From an uncultured Bacilli bacterium (GTDB taxonomy: Bacteria; Bacillota_I; Bacilli_A; RF39; UBA660), in NCBI GenBank assembly GCA_944358435.1, contig CALVRD010000006.1:1-38343 (forward strand): a stretch of 38,343 nucleotides of DNA, in the 5' to 3' direction. The notes beneath the pieces are model-generated. The model was given only the letters and a program-made list of their open reading frames with translations, searched no databases and was not told the DNA's origin. Of the stretch, positions 7,294-15,621 are shown one piece after another; the first letter of the stretch is position 1; every line of letters begins with the position of its first letter. Both the position numbers and the translations under genes were made by a program.

Positions 7294-9307
7294 TAAACTA
7301 TATTATCTAATACTTTTAATTACTGTTCTAATTGTTGGTATAAGACTGTTAGTTCCAAATAAAAGTCATTATGACATTAATACAAAAAATATAACTGGTA
7401 CTATAATTGATATTAAACAAAATAAGGAGCAAGTTAAATTAATGGTAAAAGCTAATGAAAAGATTTTAGCAATATACTATTTAAAAGAAAAAGAACAATT
7501 TTCTTATAAATTAGGAGATAAAGTAGAATTATTTGGAACACTTACTATTCCAAGTAAAAATACTACAGAATATATTTTTAATTATCAGAAGTACTTAGAA
7601 CATAAAAATATTTTTTATATTTTGGAAGTTGATAGGATAAAAATAATATCTAAGAATAGGAATATTTATTATTATTTAAAACAGAAAGTAATTAGTTCTT
7701 TAAAAAATGATGCTTATTTATATACTTTTATTATTGGTGAAAAATACAAACTATCTAAATTAGTATTAGAAAGTTATCAAAAAAACGGACTTAGTCATCT
7801 ATTTGCGATTAGTGGTATGCATATATCTTTGCTTTCTTCCATAATGTTAAAAATATTAAAAAAAATAAAAGTAGAAGAGACAAAACGCTATTTTATTACT
7901 TCAATCTTTTTACTTTTATATCTTTTGATTACAGGAATTTCACCATCCATTCTTAGAGGAGTATTATTTTTTATATTATTTTCAATTAATAAAGTTTATT
8001 ACTTTTATATTAAACCGATTAATATTTTTATTTTGACTTTAATAGTTTCTCTTTTAATTGATGAAAATTATCTTTATGATATAGCTTTTTGGTATTCTTA
8101 TTCTATAAGTTTTGCATTAATAATTATGAGTCCATATTTAAAATCTAAAAATTATTTTTTAAGTCTTTTAAAGACATCTTTTATTTCTTTTTTAGTTAGT
8201 TTACCGATTAGTTTATATAATTTTTATGAAGTGAATTTTTTAAGTATTATTTATAATCTATTTTTTGTACCATTTGTTAGTTTAATAGTTTTTCCTTTAT
8301 CTTTACTTACATTTATATGTCCAATGATATTACCAATTTTTAAATTTATAACTGTTATTTTAGAAAAAATATCTTTATTTTTAGGAAATATAACTATTTT
8401 TACTTTTAGTTTTCCTAGATTAAATATCTTAGTTTATGTTAGTTATATTGTATTTGTAATTATTTTTCTATGGGGATTAGTGATAAATAAAAAGAAGAAT
8501 ATATATCCTTTATTATTACTTTTAATTAGTCATTATTTATATCCATATTTTATTAGAGAAACTTATTTAAAGATGATTGATGTTGGACAAGGGGACTCTT
8601 TGCTTTTACATTCAAATAACCAAAGTATTTTAATTGATACAGGGGGAGTTATGTCTTATCAAGAAGAGACTAATTATTCAGTTGTTAAAAGTATTACAAT
8701 ACCTTTACTTAAAAGTTTAGGTATTAGGAAACTTGATTATTTAATTTTAACTCATGGAGATATGGATCATATGGGAGAAGCAAGAAAATTACTTGAAAAT
8801 TTTAAAGTAAAATATATTGTTTTAAATTTAGGTGAAAATAATTATTTGGAAAAAGAAATTATTAAAGATTATCCAGTTATTGTTGGTAAAGAAGGTTATC
8901 AGATTACTTGTGGAGATATTCAATTAATACAATTAAATGAAATGTTTTTAGATGAAAATAGTAGTAGTCAAATTTATTATGGACAATATAGAGATATTTC
9001 AATGTTATTTATGGGAGATGCTAGTAAAGAAAGTGAAAAAAATCTTTTAAAAAAATATGAAATTCCAGATATAGATATTTTAAAAGTTGGACATCATGGA
9101 TCAATAACTAGTAGTTCTAATGATTTTATTAAAAAAATAAATCCTAAGATTAGTTTAATTTCTGTTGGATTAAATAATAAATTTAATCATCCTACTCCTA
9201 AAGTAATAGATACACTTTTAGAAAGTGACTCTTTAGTTTATCAAACTAGTATTCATGGTACTACGACTATAGATTTAAAACGTCTACAAATTGAGGTAAC
9301 CAACTAG
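7262..9307 (+). CDS. comEC: ComEC, DNA-uptake channel
   Basis: ComEC moves single-stranded DNA across the membrane. The protein has N-terminal helices and an OB-like region, the competence domain with GLSHLFAISGMHISLL near 176-191, many membrane helices, and a C-terminal metallo-beta-lactamase domain: VGQGDS near 440, THGDMDHMG near 497-505, and VGHHGS near 608. The metal-binding histidines and aspartates are present, which fits the proposed nuclease role. At 681 residues it is slightly short. It begins at TTG, 32 bases inside comEA in another frame, so the two are translationally coupled. A later start cannot be excluded. Confidence 0.92.
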   Translation: MLKLRTILLSNKLYYLILLITVLIVGIRLLVPNKSHYDINTKNITGTIIDIKQNKEQVKLMVKANEKILAIYYLKEKEQFSYKLGDKVELFGTLTIPSKNTTEYIFNYQKYLEHKNIFYILEVDRIKIISKNRNIYYYLKQKVISSLKNDAYLYTFIIGEKYKLSKLVLESYQKNGLSHLFAISGMHISLLSSIMLKILKKIKVEETKRYFITSIFLLLYLLITGISPSILRGVLFFILFSINKVYYFYIKPINIFILTLIVSLLIDENYLYDIAFWYSYSISFALIIMSPYLKSKNYFLSLLKTSFISFLVSLPISLYNFYEVNFLSIIYNLFFVPFVSLIVFPLSLLTFICPMILPIFKFITVILEKISLFLGNITIFTFSFPRLNILVYVSYIVFVIIFLWGLVINKKKNIYPLLLLLISHYLYPYFIRETYLKMIDVGQGDSLLLHSNNQSILIDTGGVMSYQEETNYSVVKSITIPLLKSLGIRKLDYLILTHGDMDHMGEARKLLENFKVKYIVLNLGENNYLEKEIIKDYPVIVGKEGYQITCGDIQLIQLNEMFLDENSSSQIYYGQYRDISMLFMGDASKESEKNLLKKYEIPDIDILKVGHHGSITSSSNDFIKKINPKISLISVGLNNKFNHPTPKVIDTLLESDSLVYQTSIHGTTTIDLKRLQIEVTN

Positions 9308-9353
9308 ACAATTAGGGGTAATTTAGTTAAAATAACATTGTGGTGATAAGTAG

Positions 9354-10259
9354 ATGAAAAATGTTGATACTGTGATAGGTAAAGTTGATGAAGTAAAGCT
9401 AACGCAATCATTTATGGATGCTTGTAGTGATGAGAGTTTTAAAGATTATGTTTATAGTTTAAATATAAAAGAAGAAAGTTTAAAGAAATATACTTCAAGT
9501 TTAGAAGATGCTTATCTGGAACATAAAAATTGTTCTAAATGTAGTTCTTTAAGTAATTGTAAAAATAAAGTTTTTGGATATACTTATACGCCTGAGGCTG
9601 ATGGAGAATTAATCATGTTTTCTTATATAGCATGTCCAAAATATCAAGCAGAAATAAAGAAGAATCTTTATAAAGAAAATTTAGAATTATTTGATATGTC
9701 AAAAGACATTTTAGACGCATCTTTGACTAATCTTTATAAAGATGATAAATCTAGATTGCCAATATTTAAATATTTTAAAGAATTTATAGATAATTATAAT
9801 TCTAAAGATAAACCAAAGGGGTTATATTTAACTGGGTCATTTGGTTCGGGAAAAACTTATATGATAGCGGCATTATTTAATGAATTAGCTAAAAAAGGTA
9901 TTAGAAGTGTTCTTATATATTATCCGGAATTTTTAAGAAATTTAAAAGCTTCTTTTCAAACTAATTATAATGATAAATTTGATTATATTAAAAAAGTACC
10001 ATTACTTTTATTAGATGATATTGGGGCAGAAAACTGTAGTAGTTGGTCAAGGGATGAAGTCTTAGGACCAATTCTTCAATATCGTATGGAGAGTCATTTA
10101 CCAACATTTTTTACGTCAAACTTAACTTTAGAAGAATTAGAAACAGCTTTAGCAGTAACTTCTTCTAGTGCTGATAAAGTAAAAGCTAGACGAATAATAG
10201 AGAGAATTAAGCAATTAACTATAACTATTGAATTAGTAAGTAAAAATAGACGAAATTAG
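9354..10259 (+). CDS. dnaI: Primosomal protein DnaI (helicase loader)
   Basis: DnaI loads the replicative helicase DnaC onto DNA at origins and restarted forks. An N-terminal helicase-binding region has cysteines (CSKCSSLSNC near 60-69, and ACPKY near 94) that match the DnaI zinc site. The C-terminal AAA+ domain has Walker A GSFGSGKT near 161-168 and Walker B LLLLDDIGAE near 218-227. The length of 301 is standard. In Bacillus dnaI also lies close to thrS; here an M23 peptidase and an MBL-fold gene intervene. GGTGATAA precedes the ATG. Confidence 0.92.
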   Translation: MKNVDTVIGKVDEVKLTQSFMDACSDESFKDYVYSLNIKEESLKKYTSSLEDAYLEHKNCSKCSSLSNCKNKVFGYTYTPEADGELIMFSYIACPKYQAEIKKNLYKENLELFDMSKDILDASLTNLYKDDKSRLPIFKYFKEFIDNYNSKDKPKGLYLTGSFGSGKTYMIAALFNELAKKGIRSVLIYYPEFLRNLKASFQTNYNDKFDYIKKVPLLLLDDIGAENCSSWSRDEVLGPILQYRMESHLPTFFTSNLTLEELETALAVTSSSADKVKARRIIERIKQLTITIELVSKNRRN

Positions 10260-10282
10260 GACAAGCTTTGCTTGTCTTATTA
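10260..10282 (+). terminator. Terminator after dnaI
   Basis: GACAAGC, TTT and GCTTGTC form a 7-bp hairpin directly after the stop, followed by a T-rich but interrupted tail. Confidence 0.55.
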
Positions 10283-10284
10283 TA

Positions 10285-10312
10285 TTGACATACATTAAAA
10301 AATAAGTATAAT
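10285..10312 (+). promoter_or_regulatory. Consensus promoter of the M23 gene
   Basis: TTGACA and TATAAT, both exact consensus, are 16 bases apart. The start point near 10319 leaves a leader of about 15 bases holding the GGGGGAT ribosome binding site. Confidence 0.8.
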
Positions 10313-10333
10313 AAGCACTACTTGGGGGATAAT

Positions 10334-11089
10334 ATGCAAAAATATATGTCAATGAATGAAAAGATAATAATTACTTTATCAGTTATATTTACGTTTTTAG
10401 CTGTTTATTTTTTTATGTCAAAAGAATTAGCAATAGATGATACTATTGATGTTTTTTCTATTGAAACATTTAATATAAAAAATATGGCTACAACAAAAAT
10501 TGCTTATAAAAATGGTCTTAATAATACTTTAGGTAGTAATATAGAAGATAAGGTGATTACGTCTGGTGAAGATATAGGTATAGATAATTCACTTGCTAAA
10601 AAGTTGAATGCCATACCAGAAGTTAAATGGCAGTTACCAGTAAAAACTGGAAGAATTACTAATTGGTTGTCTTACTCTCATGTGGCAATAGATATTACTA
10701 GTCCAAATGGAGTATATGAGACAATATATCCAATAGCAGTAGGTACAATATCTGGAATTTATAAAGATAGAGCAGGGGCTAATGTTGTAACAGTTCATCA
10801 CTATATTGATGGAGTTAATTATACTTCACAGTATGTTCATCTATCTTCATATGCTCCTGGATTATATGTAGGTAAGAGTGTAACTATAAATGATTCACTT
10901 GGACAAATGGGAGCAACTGGTATTGCAACAGGGGTTCATTTGCATATTTCGGTTGTTGACTGTGTATTATTTGATCCTAATGATAGTAATTGTAAAAATT
11001 TAGGAGGCTATTTTAATTATTTAAGTAGGCGCTATAGTCAAGGTTTTAGAGGATTAAATGAATTAATTTATGTCCCTAATAGTTGGTAA
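10334..11089 (+). CDS. Membrane-anchored M23 metallopeptidase
   Basis: The 251-residue protein has one N-terminal membrane helix (about 11-28), a linker, and a LytM/peptidase M23 domain outside the cell that would cleave peptide cross-links in peptidoglycan. Zinc-site residues look complete: HVAID (His116, Asp120) and HLH (His202, His204), with an additional YVHLS. An SpoIIQ-like role is possible, but the B. subtilis SpoIIQ site lacks the first histidine and this one keeps it. The ATG at 10334 follows GGGGGAT; an upstream in-frame TTG overlaps that site and is rejected. Confidence 0.85.
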   Translation: MQKYMSMNEKIIITLSVIFTFLAVYFFMSKELAIDDTIDVFSIETFNIKNMATTKIAYKNGLNNTLGSNIEDKVITSGEDIGIDNSLAKKLNAIPEVKWQLPVKTGRITNWLSYSHVAIDITSPNGVYETIYPIAVGTISGIYKDRAGANVVTVHHYIDGVNYTSQYVHLSSYAPGLYVGKSVTINDSLGQMGATGIATGVHLHISVVDCVLFDPNDSNCKNLGGYFNYLSRRYSQGFRGLNELIYVPNSW

Positions 11090-11094
11090 AATAA

Positions 11095-11123
11095 TTGCAA
11101 ATGTTTCTAAAGTATGCTATATT
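11095..11123 (+). promoter_or_regulatory. Promoter of the T-box/thrS operon
   Basis: TTGCAA and TATATT are 17 bases apart, putting the transcript start near 11130, just before the T-box leader. Confidence 0.65.
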
Positions 11124-11129
11124 TAGTGT

Positions 11130-11340
11130 GTGTATTGGTAAATACAGTGACAAAGGACATGATAGATTATCTAAGTTTTTAAGAGAATTCGTGGTTGGTG
11201 TAAACGAATATACATTTAATTTATTACTACCTTTAGAGTAGAATTATCAAAGTAATTCCGGTATAGACCGTTAAAAAAAGTAAGAAAATAAAGGATGGTA
11301 CCGTGTATTTTGCACTCCTGTACTGTTCTTTTTATTTTTG
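11130..11340 (+). promoter_or_regulatory. T-box riboswitch (threonine type)
   Basis: The leader senses uncharged tRNA-Thr and lets transcription continue when it is bound. The T-box sequence AAGGATGGTACCGTG is at 11291-11305. The helix TTCGT/ACGAA (about 11188-11208) enclosing GGTTGGTG belongs to Stem I, and a probable specifier ACA (Thr) is at 11212-11214. The terminator pairs AAAGGATGGTAC (11290-11301) with GTACTGTTCTTT (11320-11331), including three G-U pairs, and continues into a T run, so it excludes the antiterminator. The first downstream ORF is the MBL-fold gene, then thrS. Confidence 0.88.
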
Positions 11341-11354
11341 AGAGAAGGTAAAAT

Positions 11355-11969
11355 ATGAATATAGAAGTTTTAAAACATTCATCTATTAAGCTAACTGGAA
11401 GTAAAATTATTTATTTTGATCCATTTCAAATAGAAACTAATTTAAATGATGCTGACTACATATTTATAACCCATGATCACTATGATCATTATGATGAGAA
11501 AGCAATTGAAATGGTAATGAATGGGAAGACTATTTTAATAGTCCCGACTTGTTTAGAAGAACGAGTACGGATGATTAGTGATAAAGTATTAGTAGTAGAA
11601 CCGCAAAATACTTATAACATTGATGATATAACTTTTACAACGATTCCGTCTTATAATATTAATTCTTCATATCATCCAAAGGAAAATGGTTATGTTGGAT
11701 ACAATGTTTTAATAGATGGCATAAGTTATTACATAATGGGAGATACTGATCATACTATTGAAAGTAATCAAGTAAAAACAGATATTTGTTTTGTACCAAT
11801 AGGTGGTACTTATACGATGAATGTAGAGGAAGCTGCGGCTTATATAAATTCATTAAAGGTAATAAAAGTTATTCCTATACACTATGGTAGTATTGTTGGA
11901 GATAGAAATTTGGCATTAAAATTTAGACAATTAGTAAATAAAGATATAGAAGTAGAAATACTTATTTAG
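11355..11969 (+). CDS. MBL-fold metallohydrolase (UlaG-like)
   Basis: The 204-residue protein has the metal-binding signature HDHYDHYD (His40, His42, Asp44, His45), GDTDHT near 132-137, and a late histidine (IHYG near 175), the layout of small UlaG/YtnP-type metallo-beta-lactamase-fold hydrolases. Its substrate is unknown. GAGAAGG precedes the ATG. It sits between the T-box and thrS with only 12 bases to the latter, so it should be induced by threonine starvation along with thrS. Confidence 0.82.
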   Translation: MNIEVLKHSSIKLTGSKIIYFDPFQIETNLNDADYIFITHDHYDHYDEKAIEMVMNGKTILIVPTCLEERVRMISDKVLVVEPQNTYNIDDITFTTIPSYNINSSYHPKENGYVGYNVLIDGISYYIMGDTDHTIESNQVKTDICFVPIGGTYTMNVEEAAAYINSLKVIKVIPIHYGSIVGDRNLALKFRQLVNKDIEVEILI

Positions 11970-11981
11970 GAGGAGAATAAA

Positions 11982-13745
11982 ATGATAAATATTAAAGAAG
12001 ATGAAAGATTAAGTGTATTAAACCACTCTTGTGCACATTTACTTGCACAAGCGGTAAAACATATTTATCCTGAAGCTATGTTTTGGGTAGGACCTGTTAT
12101 TGAAGATGGTTTCTATTATGATATAGATTTAGGAGATATTACTTTAACTGATGAAGATTTACAAAAAATTGAAAAAGAAATGAAGAAAATTTCTAAAGAT
12201 GGAAAAAGAATAGTTCGTCATGAATTAACTAAAGAAGAGGCTTTGGAAAAATTTAAAAATGACCCATATAAAATTGATTTAATATCTCGAATGGATGAAG
12301 AAGATACTACAATTAGTTGCTATGCACAAGGAGATTTTACTGATCTTTGTCGTGGCCCACATGTTGAATCAGTTAAAGAAATAAAGTATTTTAAGCTAAT
12401 TAAATTTAGTGGGGCTTATTGGAAGGGTGACTCTAAAAATAAAATGCTTCAAAGAATTTATGGTGTTTGCTTTGAAACAGAAGAAGATTTAGATAAATAT
12501 CTTCAAGAACTTGCTGAAGCTAGAGAACGTGATCATCGGAAAATTGGTAAAGAACAAGAACTATATATGAATCATGAATTAGTTGGAGCGGGTATGCCAT
12601 TATGGTTACCAAATGGGGCTTTAATTAGAAAGCAATTAGAAAATTATATTTATGAAAAAGAACGTAAATTAGGATATGAACATGTATATACACCATGTGT
12701 TGGAACTGTTAATTTATATAAGACATCTGGTCACTGGGATCACTATAAAGAAAATATGTTTCCAATGATGAAAGTTGATGATGAAGAATTTGTACTTCGT
12801 CCAATGAATTGTCCACATCATATGTTAATATTTAAGAATAAGATGCATTCATATCGTGATTTACCAGTTCGTATTGGTGAATTTGCAACTGATTTTCGAT
12901 ATGAGGCAAGTGGAGCTGTAAAGGGATTAGAACGTGTTCGTTGTATGTGTCAAAATGATGCTCATCTTTTTGTAACTCCAGAACAAATTGGTGAAGAATT
13001 TAAGAAAGTTGTTAGTCTAATTTTAGATGTTTATCATGATTTTGGCATTGAAAATTATAAATTCCGTTTATCATTAAGAGATCCAGAGGATAAAGAAAAG
13101 TATTTTGATGATGATAAGATGTGGAATGAAGCTGAAGCTAAATTAAGAGAAGTATTAAATGAATTAGGAGTTGAGTACTTTGAAGCCATTGGTGAAGCTG
13201 CTTTCTATGGTCCTAAGTTAGATGTTGAAGTAAAACCAGCTGTTGGTCCTGAAGTAACATTATCAACTTGTCAATTAGATTTCTTATTACCAAGAAGATT
13301 TGAATTATCATATATTAATAGTAGAGGTGAAAAAGAAACTCCAGTTGTTTTACATAGAGCAATATTTGGAACATTTGACCGTTTTACAGCCTTTATAATT
13401 GAAGAAACTAAAGGCCGTTTTCCAACTTGGTTAGCACCAGTTCAAGTAAAAGTAATTCCAGTAAATCCAGAATTCCAAGGTGATTATGGTAAAGAAATTA
13501 GAGATTACTTAGTTGCTAATGATATTCGAGCTGAACTTGATGATCGTAATGAAAAATTAGGTTATCGTCTAAGAGAAGCACAGACTGCAAAAGTTCCTTA
13601 CACTTTAATTTTAGGGGATAGTGAAAAGGAAAATAGCACAATAAGTTATAGACTTCATGGAGAAAAAGAGACAACTACGGTTTCTAAAGATGATTTCTTA
13701 AAAATGCTAAAAGAAGAAATTGAAACAAAAGCTATAAGACACTAA
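11982..13745 (+). CDS. thrS: Threonyl-tRNA synthetase lacking the TGS domain
   Basis: The enzyme attaches threonine to tRNA-Thr. The editing domain begins at residue 15 with HSCAH and continues to CRGPH near 123-127. The class II catalytic core follows, with RPMNCPHH near 273-280 (zinc Cys), motif 2 FRYEASG near 304, DAH near 326 and motif 3 HRAIFGTFDRF near 457, then the anticodon-binding domain. At 587 residues it lacks the ~60-residue N-terminal TGS domain of typical bacterial ThrRS. GGAGGAG precedes the ATG and no extra frame is hidden upstream, since the MBL gene ends 12 bases before. It is under T-box control. Confidence 0.95.
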   Translation: MINIKEDERLSVLNHSCAHLLAQAVKHIYPEAMFWVGPVIEDGFYYDIDLGDITLTDEDLQKIEKEMKKISKDGKRIVRHELTKEEALEKFKNDPYKIDLISRMDEEDTTISCYAQGDFTDLCRGPHVESVKEIKYFKLIKFSGAYWKGDSKNKMLQRIYGVCFETEEDLDKYLQELAEARERDHRKIGKEQELYMNHELVGAGMPLWLPNGALIRKQLENYIYEKERKLGYEHVYTPCVGTVNLYKTSGHWDHYKENMFPMMKVDDEEFVLRPMNCPHHMLIFKNKMHSYRDLPVRIGEFATDFRYEASGAVKGLERVRCMCQNDAHLFVTPEQIGEEFKKVVSLILDVYHDFGIENYKFRLSLRDPEDKEKYFDDDKMWNEAEAKLREVLNELGVEYFEAIGEAAFYGPKLDVEVKPAVGPEVTLSTCQLDFLLPRRFELSYINSRGEKETPVVLHRAIFGTFDRFTAFIIEETKGRFPTWLAPVQVKVIPVNPEFQGDYGKEIRDYLVANDIRAELDDRNEKLGYRLREAQTAKVPYTLILGDSEKENSTISYRLHGEKETTTVSKDDFLKMLKEEIETKAIRH

Positions 13746-13776
13746 TTTTAGTTATATTTTTGAATCAGATTAAATT

Positions 13777-13807
13777 AAATAAGTCAACAAAATTGACTTA
13801 TTTTTTT
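13777..13807 (+). terminator. Terminator after thrS
   Basis: AAATAAGTCAA and TTGACTTATTT form an 11-bp stem around CAAAA, ending in seven T. Confidence 0.85.
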
Positions 13808-13848
13808 GTCAATGTTTGTCAAGTAACAATTTTTTTCTTTTTTCGATA

Positions 13849-13877
13849 TTTACAATTTTAGGCTATTTAGGTAATAT
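13849..13877 (+). promoter_or_regulatory. mraZ (division cluster) promoter
   Basis: TTTACA and TAATAT are 17 bases apart; transcription would begin near 13884, immediately before the MraZ repeats. Confidence 0.7.
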
Positions 13878-13887
13878 ATAGTTAAGC

Positions 13888-13912
13888 AGTGGCTGATAGT
13901 GGGGAAAAGTGG
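13888..13912 (+). promoter_or_regulatory. MraZ operator (three AGTGG repeats)
   Basis: AGTGG occurs at 13888, 13898 and 13908, exactly 10 bp apart, so all copies face the same side of the helix. MraZ is known to bind such spaced GTGG repeats in front of its own gene. The third repeat overlaps the mraZ ribosome binding site. Confidence 0.85.
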
Positions 13913-13920
13913 GGGATTAT

Positions 13921-14358
13921 ATGTTTATAGGAGAATATCATCACTCCATTGATGATAAAGGAAGGTTGATAATTCCTTGTAGATTTCGTGAGAAATTAGG
14001 TGATAAGTTCATTGTAACTAGAGGAATTGAGAACTGTTTATTTGTCTATTCTTTAGAATCATGGAATAATATTGTAAATAAACTTGAGACTTTACCATTC
14101 ACCAAAAAAGATGCACGTCAATTTATCCGTTTCTTTTTATCAGGCGCTACGATAGCAGAATTTGATAATCAGGGCCGTATTAATATTTCTTCCCCATTAA
14201 TCTCTTATGCTGGTATTTACAAGGAATGTGTAATAATTGGTACAGGAGATCGTATAGAGATATGGTCAGAAGAGTCATGGAATGATTTCTTTACTTCTGC
14301 TAAAGACAGCATGTCAGACATAGCAGAAAATCTATTTAACGAAAGTGTGAATCTATAA
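13921..14358 (+). CDS. mraZ: MraZ transcriptional regulator
   Basis: MraZ is a DNA-binding ring protein of the SpoVT-AbrB type that controls the division-and-wall cluster. The 145-residue protein starts MFIGEYHHSIDDKGRLIIP and carries two AbrB-like halves; FDNQGRINIS marks the second. The ATG at 13921 follows GTGGGGGA, and a GTG at 13909 in frame lies inside that site and is rejected. Its operator is directly upstream. The stop overlaps the rsmH ATG by one base. Confidence 0.95.
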   Translation: MFIGEYHHSIDDKGRLIIPCRFREKLGDKFIVTRGIENCLFVYSLESWNNIVNKLETLPFTKKDARQFIRFFLSGATIAEFDNQGRINISSPLISYAGIYKECVIIGTGDRIEIWSEESWNDFFTSAKDSMSDIAENLFNESVNL

Positions 14359-15287
14359 TGGAAAAACATATTAGTGTATTACTAGAAGAATCAATTTCTT
14401 CCCTTAATTTAAATGAATCTAGTATTGTAGTAGATTGTACATTAGGCTATGGAGGACACAGTAGTAACATCTTGGCTAGAATAAAAAAGGGGTTTTTATT
14501 CGCCTTTGACCAAGATAGTGAAGCAATTCGGCATAGTACTGATCGATTGAATTCGATTGGTACTAACTTCACTATCATTAAAAGTAATTTTGTTAATTTG
14601 AGGGAAGAATTAGTAAAAAGGAATGTAGAAAAAGTAGATGGAGTATTATTTGATCTTGGAGTGTCTTCTCCGCAATTAGATGATGCTAGTAGAGGATTTT
14701 CTTATCATGAAGATGCACGACTTGATATGAGAATGGATAAAGATAATCCACTATCTGCTTATGAAGTTGTCAATGAATATAGTAGAGAAAAATTAGCGGA
14801 AATTTTTTATAAATATGGTGAAGATAAGTTTGCCAAAAATATTGCGAGAAAGATTGTGGAGTATCGAGAAAATAAGTCAATTGAGACAACATTAGAATTA
14901 GTTGAAATTATAAAATCAGCGGTTCCAATGAAATTTCGAAAGGATAAACATCCTGCTCGACAAATTTTTCAAGCAATACGAATTGAAGTAAATCATGAAT
15001 TAGATGTAATAGAGCCAGCAATAGAGCAAGCATTATCATTATTAAGTGTTGGTGGAAGAGTTGCGGTTATTACTTTTCATTCTCTAGAAGATAGAATTGT
15101 AAAAAATCTTTTCAAACAAAAGTGTGCAATTGATCCAAAGGTTCAGGGGTTGCCAAATATTCCAGATGAATATTTACCGGATTTTAGGTTAGTAGTGAAT
15201 AAGGCTATTGAACCAAGTGAGGAAGAACTTATAAAAAATCCCCGAGCAAGAAGTTCCAAGCTACGGGTCATTGAACGTATAAAATAA
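14358..15287 (+). CDS. rsmH: 16S rRNA m4C1402 methyltransferase RsmH
   Basis: RsmH (MraW) methylates the base nitrogen of C1402 in the decoding centre, using S-adenosylmethionine. Motif I DCTLGYGGHS (about 26-35), GVLFDLGVSSPQLDD (about 96-110), RGFSYHEDARLDMRMD (about 113-128) and VITFHSLEDRIVKNLF near 236-251 are all family signatures. The 309-residue length is normal. It is translationally coupled to mraZ. Confidence 0.96.
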   Translation: MEKHISVLLEESISSLNLNESSIVVDCTLGYGGHSSNILARIKKGFLFAFDQDSEAIRHSTDRLNSIGTNFTIIKSNFVNLREELVKRNVEKVDGVLFDLGVSSPQLDDASRGFSYHEDARLDMRMDKDNPLSAYEVVNEYSREKLAEIFYKYGEDKFAKNIARKIVEYRENKSIETTLELVEIIKSAVPMKFRKDKHPARQIFQAIRIEVNHELDVIEPAIEQALSLLSVGGRVAVITFHSLEDRIVKNLFKQKCAIDPKVQGLPNIPDEYLPDFRLVVNKAIEPSEEELIKNPRARSSKLRVIERIK

Positions 15288-15302
15288 AAGAAGGTGTCAG
15301 AA

Positions 15303-15605
15303 TTGAGGAAGAAAATTAGAAAAAAAATTAAGATTTCTAAATTTGAAAAATTACTTTATACACTTGCGGTAATTCTTGCTCTTATGGCGCCAATTTCAAT
15401 AGTGTTTTCTAAAGCTACATTATCAAAAATAAACTTTGAAGTAGAAAAGAAGAAAGATGCAATTGAAGAACAAGAAAAGACTAATGAAAGTATCTCGATG
15501 ACTATTAATGAACTAGCATCACTTACTAAAATTCAAGCTGTTGCAGAGGAACAGGGTTTGAGTTATAATAATGATAACATAAAAAGGGTATGCGAAGATA
15601 AATAG
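15303..15605 (+). CDS. ftsL: FtsL-like division protein
   Basis: The protein of about 100 residues has a basic N-terminus, one membrane helix (about 18-37) and an extracellular coiled coil, the layout of FtsL, which joins DivIC/FtsQ to activate septal FtsW and PBP. Sequence conservation in FtsL is low, so the name also rests on its position between rsmH and pbpB. The start is taken as TTG at 15303 after GAAGGTG (15290-15296); an in-frame GTG at 15294 lies within that binding site. Confidence 0.8.
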   Translation: MRKKIRKKIKISKFEKLLYTLAVILALMAPISIVFSKATLSKINFEVEKKKDAIEEQEKTNESISMTINELASLTKIQAVAEEQGLSYNNDNIKRVCEDK

Positions 15606-15621
15606 GAAGTGATTTAAAAAT

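Noticed and set aside
15294-15305. GTG 15294 as the ftsL start
   Set aside because: It lies inside the GAAGGTG binding site; TTG 15303 is properly spaced.
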